From Pleurotus ostreatus/Saccharomyces cerevisiae fusant (taxonomy: Eukaryota; Opisthokonta), in NCBI GenBank assembly GCA_024196135.1, contig JAMQCK010001076.1, positions 1 through 12,322 of the forward strand: a stretch of 12,322 nucleotides of DNA, in the 5' to 3' direction. Both the position numbers and the translations under genes were made by a program. The notes beneath the pieces are model-generated. The model saw only the letters and a list, made by a program, of their open reading frames with translations. It ran no database searches and was not told the origin of the DNA. Of this stretch, positions 7,408-12,322 are shown piece after piece (positions within the stretch are counted from its first letter, which is position 1; every line of letters begins with the position of its first letter).

Positions 7408-9525
7408 ATGCTATCTCTCGACGAGGGCAGCGCGTACTCAGAGTCTACGGGCGAGTCTGAGGGCTCGTGGCCAGACTCCGAGGGCTCGGCGAGCCAGCTA
7501 GACGAGCAGGACGATGAACAAATTCCATACTATCTCGGACATTACTACCTCCAGGATCTGCTTGGCTCGGGGTATTCAGGTGCGTGCGCTAAGCGCCGGA
7601 CTCGATTACTCAGCTCACCCCCCGACAGGCTCCATCTACCGCGCTGTGCACGTACACAACGGCAAGACCGTCGCGCTCAAGGTGCAGGACGTCCACCACG
7701 AGTGCCCCACCAATCGATACGAGCGCGCCTTCTACCCTCTCCTCCAGGGCGGCGTCGGCATGCCCACCATGTGGGAGGCCGGCGTCCAGGGCAAGTGGGA
7801 CTACCTCGCCATCGACCTCCTCGGCCCTAGCTTGGACCAGCTCTATCGCAAGCACGGCAAGGGCGTCATGGACCTGCGCAGTGTCATCTCCATTGCCATC
7901 CAGCTGGTACGCGCCGTTTATGTCCTCTACCCGTTCGGATATACTGAGATGCGTTGCTAGATCAGCCGCCTTGAGCTCATGCACGCACGCGGGGTGCTGC
8001 ATCGCGATATACAACTAGGCAACTGCACAATTGGGCTCCCGCCATTCGAGAAGACGATCTACATGATTGACTTTGGATTCTCCAAGCTCTACATCGACCC
8101 GGTTACGCGGCGACACATTCCGGACAGTAAGAAGCCGCGAGACTTCATCGGCAACTACTGGTTCAGCTCCGTCGCTGTTCATTGTCGAGGCAAGGGTGAG
8201 TAGCGCGACGTCCCATTCCTTCACCTGACTTATTGTCATCTCGGGTAGTACCATCCCGCCGCGACGACATGGAGGCAGCCGCCCTGATGCTCATCCACCT
8301 GCTCACGCCCAACGGTCTCTCATGGACGCGCAATGGCGTTCCGAAGACTGACGAAGCGCACGACCGCCTCAAGCGGGAAAAGAAGAACGCGCGCCCGGAG
8401 GATCTCTGTCGAGGGCTGCCCAGCGAGTTCGAGGAGTTCCTGCGATACTGCAGGAGACTCAACTTCATGGACCGGCCCGACTACCAGAGGTGGAAGGATG
8501 AGTTCGCCGCGCTTGCAGAAGAGCAGGGGTTCGGTGACTGTTCTCAGTTTGAGTGGCCGCCAAGAGTGCTGGAGAAGGTGCGTAGCCCGTGTTATCTCGA
8601 GCCACCGGCGACTGACGATGCTAGCAGCCCTCACCGCGGGTCATCGCGACCCCGAAGCGCAGTCTCGCGCCACCGCCATCGGAGGAGATGAACGAGATTT
8701 TGCGCGGGCTGCAGAACCTTAACCTCGCTCCGCCCGACCGGGAGGTGCTCGGCGACCGCAAGAACATCCAGCGGGCGGCAAGGCAAGCGGAGAAGAAGTC
8801 AAGCATGGCGTCGTCGGAAACGAAGAACAACTCCAACATGGCGCCCTCGAACACGTTGGTGCCGTCGAACAACACGAACGTCAACTCGGATGTCGTGTAC
8901 ATCAAGCGACAATCTCCTGCAGTCGGCGCGGCGAAGAAGGCGGACCTTCTTCGACAGCTGAGGGTGCGGGTCAGCAGCGCTGCGACGAATGAGGCGCTGG
9001 CGGAGATTGTGGAGGGCTTTGTGGAGGCGCTGCGGTGCAATAGCTCGAAGACGTTGACGAATGCGGCCACGGACTTCTTGGATGCGTTGCAGAAGCAGTT
9101 GGCGCAGCCGTCGGTGTTCGAGGTGCCAGTGAGGTGAGTGTTGGATGTGTTCAACATTGGGAGGATGTGTGGTGGATAGCTGCTTGATGGGTGTAGCGAA
9201 GGATGTCTGCTGATGGTCTCTTTCTCCGCAGGACGTCCCAGAGCTCGCGCGCAAGTGTCATGCGTACAAGGTCGCGGGAGGAGTCGCAGGCCAAGCTGGG
9301 CATATTGGCGCGGCTGAAGCATGATGTGCGGACGGCGCGCAACAATGCTGCGCTCGCGGCGATGGTGGACGACTTTAGCAAGGCGACGAACAAGACGTCG
9401 GGGAAGACGATTACGAAGGTGCGTTCGTTTGTTCTCTGCCCACGCCCGGTCTTACTGATCCTATTGTACAGGATGGCTTCGCATTCCTGGAGGGCCTGTC
9501 CCAGCGTCTGAAAGAGATGTGGTAG
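7408..9525 (+). CDS. CK1-like serine/threonine protein kinase with duplicated C-terminal helical segment, seven exons
   Basis: My exons are 7408-7579, 7629-7906, 7961-8195, 8249-8577, 8628-9133, 9232-9418 and 9472-9525, giving 586 residues. The introns are 49, 54, 53, 50, 98 and 53 nt. A short acidic, Ser-rich N-terminus (about 1-40) precedes the kinase domain. That domain shows the glycine loop GSGYSG (53-58), Lys75 in TVALK, probable helix-C Glu89, the CK1 signature LLGPSLDQL (121-129), HRDIQLGN (164-171), DFG (187-189) and SRRDDMEA, also CK1-like. It should transfer phosphate from ATP to proteins; targets are unknown. In HRDIQLGN a Gln replaces the usual catalytic-loop Lys, while Asp166 and Asn171 remain. 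After a low-complexity Asn/Ser linker (about 390-435), two similar 53-residue segments occur at 444-496 and 530-582. The protein ends KEMW. The kinase call is secure; that it is active is likely but unproven. The N-terminal start is the first ATG of the frame that reaches the glycine loop. Confidence 0.92.
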
Positions 9526-9759
9526 TAGTGAAGAACAAACAGAAGAAACACTAGCGGTAAAGTACAATCTTGTTGCCTCATACATACACACACATCTACG
9601 CTACTTTATCTACTCCATATTGTCACTGCGCATCGGACGATCTTCTTGGTTCTCTTTCTTGTTGATGGGGGAGCTTGCTCCCCTTTCGTCTACGTACTTG
9701 TCTGTGTATTTCCCGTAGTGTACTGTAATTCATCCGCTTGGTCGGATGTGGTGATATCG
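9526..9759 (+). other. Kinase 3' flank
   Basis: A-rich sequence follows the stop, then a short CA-type microsatellite (catacatacacacacat, near 9580-9597). A perfect 7-bp inverted repeat with a 2-nt loop (ggggagc at 9668-9674, gctcccc at 9677-9683) precedes a T-rich run. It looks like a bacterial terminator, but this is a fungal polymerase II gene, so I do not call it one. No canonical AATAAA is seen. Confidence 0.35.
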
Positions 9760-9767
9760 GAGAGGTA
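9760..9767. repeat. Left 8-bp target-site duplication of the outer transposon
   Basis: The bases gagaggta directly precede the left terminal inverted repeat and recur exactly at 11807-11814, directly after the right one. An exact 8-bp duplication is the mark of insertion by an hAT, KDZ, P or similar transposase. Confidence 0.9.
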
Positions 9768-9800
9768 AGGACCCCCGACATTTCCGCCAAAGGCCTCCGG
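9768..9800 (+). repeat. Left terminal inverted repeat, outer element
   Basis: This 33-bp repeat is the exact reverse complement of 11774-11806. It begins aggaccccc and ends ggcctccgg. Its last nine bases also form the head of the first subterminal repeat unit. Confidence 0.95.
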
Positions 9801-9945
9801 CCGGACAGGCTCAGAAAGGGTCCCCCGATGGGGGACCCTCCGCAAAAAACAGGCTCAGAAGCGCCAGGTTTGCGGGTTGGGCCTCCGAAAATCGCAGGCT
9901 CAGATGAGGGGTCGTCGTGAGGGTCTCCGAGGTCCGCAGGCTCAG
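9792..9945 (+). repeat. Left subterminal array of four direct motifs
   Basis: Four same-strand copies of a 23-bp motif lie at 9792-9814, 9836-9858, 9881-9903 and 9923-9945, starting 42-45 bp apart. The consensus head is SCCTCCG, then an A-rich middle, then the invariant caggctcag. Between copies 1 and 2 is a perfect 9-bp hairpin (gggtccccc at 9818-9826, gggggaccc at 9830-9838). Subterminal repeats in DNA transposons are often transposase binding sites; that role here is inferred. Confidence 0.85.
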
Positions 9946-10032
9946 GAAGGGGCCCCGAAGCCCAGCTGACGACACGTGGTGGTGATTATCCTGCATTTAT
10001 CTCGCACGCAGCTCTGAGTCTCTGACGGTCAC

Positions 10033-10035
10033 TAA
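10033..10035. repeat. Left TAA target duplication of the inner transposon
   Basis: The bases taa directly precede the left inverted repeat and recur at 11241-11243 after the right one. A 3-bp TWA/TAA duplication next to ends starting GGCC is typical of PIF/Harbinger elements. Because it is only 3 bp, it is weak evidence alone and stronger together with the long inverted repeats. Confidence 0.75.
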
Positions 10036-10143
10036 GGCCCCGGTCGGCAACCGAAGTCCGGCCAAGTGCAGTCAAGTCAAGTCTGACACGTGATGGGAAA
10101 AAGTCCGGCGGAAAGCGGCGGACTTGCCGCTGGACTTCTCGGC
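10036..10143 (+). repeat. Left 108-bp terminal inverted repeat, inner element
   Basis: This arm pairs with 11133-11240 at 106/108 positions. It repeats the word aagtccggc near 10054 and 10101 and contains imperfect inverted copies (gcggacttgccgc and ccgctggactt, about 10117-10137). A single arm can therefore fold on itself, for example aagtccggcgg against ccgctggactt. It also carries an E-box-like cacgtg (about 10087-10092). Confidence 0.93.
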
Positions 10144-11132
10144 GAACCCCGAGCTCACGAGCCGTTGGGTTCACAGCTCATATCATCCTATGGGCGAGTG
10201 AGTTTGCATCTTTAGGTCCAAAACCTCTTCCATATAGATGTATCATATGCTTTGGAATTATTTTACGGTGGATTCTACCCTTGAGGCTCGACATCTTGTT
10301 GGACTACCCGTCAGGACCTACAAGGACCTGCAAAATCCTCGGAAAACGCCGTGAATCGGCGAGCCAACGTACTTTGCGCCACCCCAAACAGATTACAGCC
10401 TCAAAACGTCCCCAGAATGCACACAAACCATTTTTATGCCCAAATCTACAATACAATTGAAGGGTGGGTATGACGTATGCGGGGTACAAACCACGTGGTG
10501 GCTGTGCTCTCGCCGTTCGGTGGGCATCCCTCGCTTTCTCTAGCACTCACTCTCCGCGAGGGGAGCCTTGCTAGCTCGCGAGTAGGTACTAATGCATGCT
10601 CTTGATCTCGCTTGGCGGGTGAGGTGGCGTGAGCAGTGTGTGAGCCTGTGAGGCAGGCGTGGGAAACAGACACGTGAAGGCATTGTGGCGCGCAATCTGC
10701 CGGGGAGCGGCTTGCGCCAGCCTCGGCATTGACAGCGAGGCCGCGCTTCCGGGTTGACGAGGAAAGGGAAGACATTCTATACTCATGGAGGGAGATGGGA
10801 TATCAGAAGGAGAGGAATGAATGACCAGGAATAAGGCCCTTGATCGGGCAATAAGGGCAGTAACTGTACACTTGGCGCTTTGGCGCACCAGTCGTAGGAA
10901 GGAGTTTGACCTCGACTAACCAAAACCTCTATGAAGGACCAAATTTACGGTGATATTAGCAGTAAGTCTCGCCTAGGGTAGGCACAACTGAAAATTATAA
11001 TACAGAAGCCTGACTCGACCAGAAGGGGAGGCCTACACGGGCTATCATCTAGTGTGCAACAAACTATGTCTTAGAGCGGTCTTCAGGTGAGAAATGCACT
11101 CAAAGGAATGGGAGCACGCGCCGTCGGCGCCT

Positions 11133-11240
11133 GCCGAGAAGTCCAGCGGCAAGTCCGCCACTTTCCGCCGGACTTTTTCCCATCACGTGTCAGACTTGAC
11201 TTGACCGCACTTGGCCGGACTTCGGTTGCCGACCGGGGCC
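11133..11240 (-). repeat. Right 108-bp terminal inverted repeat, inner element
   Basis: This arm is the reverse complement of 10036-10143 apart from two substitutions, one within gtgcrgtc and one within aaagyggcgg. Sequence outside the 108 bp diverges at once on both inner sides, which fixes the inner boundary. Confidence 0.93.
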
Positions 11241-11243
11241 TAA
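11241..11243. repeat. Right TAA target duplication of the inner transposon
   Basis: This copy of taa matches 10033-10035. Deleting 10036-11243 would rejoin the outer element as ggtcac-taa-ggaggcg. Confidence 0.75.
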
Positions 11244-11649
11244 GGAGGCGACCCCGTTAGAAAATGAAGTCAACGACGACTTGCGACATTGAAGATATGG
11301 GTCCGAAATGGATTTAGGTCATTGACATGAATGGATTTCGGTGGCGCTGACCGCACCATCATCGCTGGCGACGGCGCGCCTGGAACTTTGCGCGCCGCGG
11401 TGAATCATCCTTCCAATCCCCAAACCCTTTCTTACATGGTATGCGGGGCTTTGAGCAGCTGCGACGTCACCTATGCATGGCCGTTTCTTTTTTCGACCGG
11501 TCGGCACGTTCGGCGTTGAGCAAAGTACGCGTTTTCCGCATAAAAACAGGCATTTTCAGCAAGAAAGATGTCCACGAGACCGCAGAAGCAGAAGTGGCGT
11601 GCAGGGAGAAAAAATCAGATTTTTCGCGAATTTATTGGCCTTTTTAGAG

Positions 11650-11749
11650 GCCTCCGCGAGAACACAGGCTCAGAACGAGGGTCCAGCGGGACCCCTCCGC
11701 AAACGCAGGCTCAGAACCCCCTCGATGCTCAAAATCGGCGCAGGCTCAC
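11650..11749 (+). repeat. Right subterminal array of three direct motifs
   Basis: Copies lie at 11650-11673, 11693-11714 and, more weakly, 11726-11749. The first two show the same cctccg head and caggctcag tail as the left array, and in the same orientation, not inverted. A 6-bp hairpin (gggtcc at 11679-11684, ggaccc at 11689-11694) occupies the same place between copies as the hairpin in the left array. Confidence 0.8.
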
Positions 11750-11773
11750 AAAGCCCAAAAGTCGGAATTTTCT

Positions 11774-11806
11774 CCGGAGGCCTTTGGCGGAAATGTCGGG
11801 GGTCCT
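11774..11806 (-). repeat. Right terminal inverted repeat, outer element
   Basis: This is the exact reverse complement of 9768-9800 over 33 bp. It is followed at once by the second copy of the 8-bp duplication. Confidence 0.95.
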
Positions 11807-11814
11807 GAGAGGTA
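11807..11814. repeat. Right 8-bp target-site duplication of the outer transposon
   Basis: The bases gagaggta are identical to 9760-9767. The perfect copy argues that the insertion is not very old. Confidence 0.9.
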
Positions 11815-12224
11815 TCGCTCATATTAAGGACGTATCGGTCTTCCGTCTCCTCCGTGTTGGAAGAGTGTCCTCGGCGCTCAGGAACCCCAAACCGCGACGC
11901 TACCCCCATAGAAAAAATTGTGCAGGGTTGTGCGCGTCGTGTACGTCGTAGAGATGCAGGCGCCGACCTCCTCCGCGGCTCGACGAATCTAGACGGTGAC
12001 CGGGGCTGGTCGTAAGGCGGTGGCGCGACTGTCGAGTTGATGACGGCGGCGGAGCAGTTGATGCCCCAAGGCGGGGAGCGGCGGATGCCGAGCCAATAAA
12101 AACCCCAAGGATACTGCACTTTTGATCCAGCGCTGGGCTTGCTTCTCGCGGCCACCCTCTCCTTTCTCTTCCTTTTCTTTTAGACGGATCTCGTTGGGTC
12201 CCTCGGGTTGCTGGAGAGCCCGCC
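11815..12224 (+). promoter_or_regulatory. Promoter and leader of the desaturase-like gene
   Basis: A CCAAT box (12093-12097) merges into an A-rich TATA-like stretch (ccaataaaaac), about 130 bp upstream of the start codon. A strong pyrimidine tract ending in ttttag (about 12157-12182) lies 43 bp before the ATG. It could be either a CT block near the transcription start or the 3' end of a leader intron. The start context, cccgccATGtc, is good. No gene is seen in this stretch. The minus frames here (11670-12155 and 11900-12262) look like chance. Confidence 0.45.
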
Positions 12225-12322
12225 ATGTCGTCGGAGAAGTTCTTGACCGTGGACCAGTCCACCTACTGTGTGCCCGACATCTCCGTCAAGGAGCTGTTGG
12301 GGTGCATTCCGTGCGTGTTGCG
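12225..12322 (+). CDS. Fatty acid desaturase, probably delta-12 type (5' end only, runs off the window)
   Basis: The visible first exon encodes 28 residues and two bases of the next codon, beginning MSSEKFLTVDQSTYCVPDIS and continuing VKELLGCIP. This resembles the N-terminus of membrane delta-12 (oleate to linoleate) desaturases of the endoplasmic reticulum, in which a 'PP-x-(T/S)-(I/L/V)-xx-(L/I)-xxx-IP' segment comes just before a conserved (A/P)HCF-RS motif. The reading frame would otherwise continue CVLR, which does not fit. A donor gtgcgt at 12311-12316, of the form used repeatedly in this window, would end the exon exactly before the HCF-type motif. The three histidine boxes that would prove the family lie beyond the window. 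The assignment is by resemblance over 29 residues and is moderately secure. Confidence 0.6.
   Translation, partial: MSSEKFLTVDQSTYCVPDISVKELLGCIPCVL
12311..12322 (+). other. Probable start of the first intron of the desaturase-like gene
   Basis: The sequence gtgcgt matches donors used in the aldolase (3822) and kinase (7580, 8578, 9419) genes. Splicing here leaves a split Pro codon (CC plus one base), as expected if the next exon continues with an HCF-type motif. The rest of the intron is outside the window. Confidence 0.55.

Larger units (their letters stand above)
10036..11240. mobile_element. Inner non-autonomous PIF/Harbinger-like transposon nested in the outer element
   Basis: The element is 1205 bp with terminal inverted repeats of 108 bp at each end (10036-10143 and 11133-11240). 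They differ at only 2 of 108 positions by my count and start ggccccggtcggcaaccg. A TAA duplication flanks it. The interior (10144-11132) has no frame resembling a DDE transposase or a Myb/SANT partner protein, so it is a large MITE-like element needing help from elsewhere. The long minus frames inside (10446-10775, 10589-10888) look like chance. Family assignment rests on the TAA duplication and end sequence. The near identity of the ends suggests fairly recent activity, later than the outer insertion. Confidence 0.87.
9768..11806. mobile_element. Outer non-autonomous DNA transposon, 8-bp duplication class (hAT-like or KDZ-like)
   Basis: The element has perfect 33/33 terminal inverted repeats at 9768-9800 and 11774-11806, starting aggacccccgaca. 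Perfect gagaggta duplications flank it. It spans 2039 bp, of which 1205 bp plus a 3-bp duplication belong to a second element inserted at 10036-11240, so the original was about 831 bp. No transposase is encoded, so it would depend on one made elsewhere. Direct copies of a roughly 23-bp motif ending caggctcag crowd both subterminal regions. The 8-bp duplication fits hAT and the basidiomycete-rich KDZ group; the ends do not show the usual hAT CAGRG start, so the superfamily is left open. The element sits between the kinase gene and the desaturase gene. Confidence 0.88.

Noticed and set aside
8621..9322. A 233-codon minus-strand open frame
   Set aside because: It lies antisense to kinase exons 5 and 6 and crosses their introns; the + strand reading gives consistent splice sites and a repeat structure.
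2469..9525. A co-regulated cluster or new multi-gene system formed by the aldolase, F-box and kinase genes
   Set aside because: They share only strand; spacers of about 0.86 and 1.17 kb, separate promoter-like signals and unrelated functions argue for ordinary neighbouring genes.
9668..9683. Hairpin followed by T-rich sequence, like a bacterial intrinsic terminator
   Set aside because: It lies downstream of an intron-containing fungal gene, where that mechanism does not operate; it may be a chance palindrome.
10144..11132. A possible transposase inside the inner element
   Set aside because: Frames up to about 109 codons on the minus strand have no DDE-type or helix-turn-helix signature, and I see no splice pattern joining them.
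11473..11951. Open frames of 111 and 127 codons across the right part of the outer element
   Set aside because: They run through the subterminal repeat array and the terminal inverted repeat, and their translations follow the repeats; they are not independent genes.

Overview
The window looks like nuclear DNA from a filamentous basidiomycete, most likely an Agaricomycete (mushroom or bracket fungus). The reasons are many very short introns (48-61 nt, one of 98 nt) with GTRNGT-type donors and CTRAY-like branch sites, GC-rich coding exons, an F-box protein of the mushroom 'MPPEILAEIF' type, and a CK1-like kinase of a type I associate with mushroom genomes. The order within the class cannot be fixed from this window.

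Layout, left to right. Positions 1-2340 hold no gene I can support; the open frames there overlap on both strands and resemble nothing I know. Positions 2469-3976 (+) encode a class II fructose-bisphosphate aldolase in nine exons, including adjacent exons of 12 nt and, by my reading, only 6 nt. Positions 3977-4832 are intergenic, with a three-unit 22-bp tandem repeat and a good TATA box. Positions 4833-6239 (+) encode a single-exon F-box protein. Positions 6240-7407 are intergenic. Positions 7408-9525 (+) encode a 586-residue CK1-like kinase in seven exons, with an internally duplicated C-terminal segment. Positions 9760-11814 are a pair of nested non-autonomous DNA transposons. Positions 12225-12322 (+) are the first exon of a gene that runs off the window, probably a delta-12-type fatty acid desaturase.

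The transposon nest is the clearest non-genic structure. The outer element (9768-11806) has perfect 33-bp terminal inverted repeats and a perfect 8-bp target duplication, as expected for hAT-like or KDZ-like elements. It carries seven direct copies of a roughly 23-bp subterminal motif. Inside it sits a 1205-bp element (10036-11240) with 108-bp terminal inverted repeats (106/108 matching) and a TAA duplication, as in PIF/Harbinger elements. Neither contains a recognisable transposase. Together they lengthen the spacer upstream of the desaturase gene from about 650 bp to about 2.7 kb.

All four genes lie on the + strand, but they do not form an obvious pathway: one glycolytic enzyme, one probable ubiquitin-ligase adaptor, one kinase and one lipid enzyme. 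I read this as ordinary euchromatin with a transposon insertion. I do not see a complete new multi-gene system. The parts that merit a second look are the microexon, the kinase tail duplication with its altered catalytic loop, and the directional subterminal array of the outer transposon.
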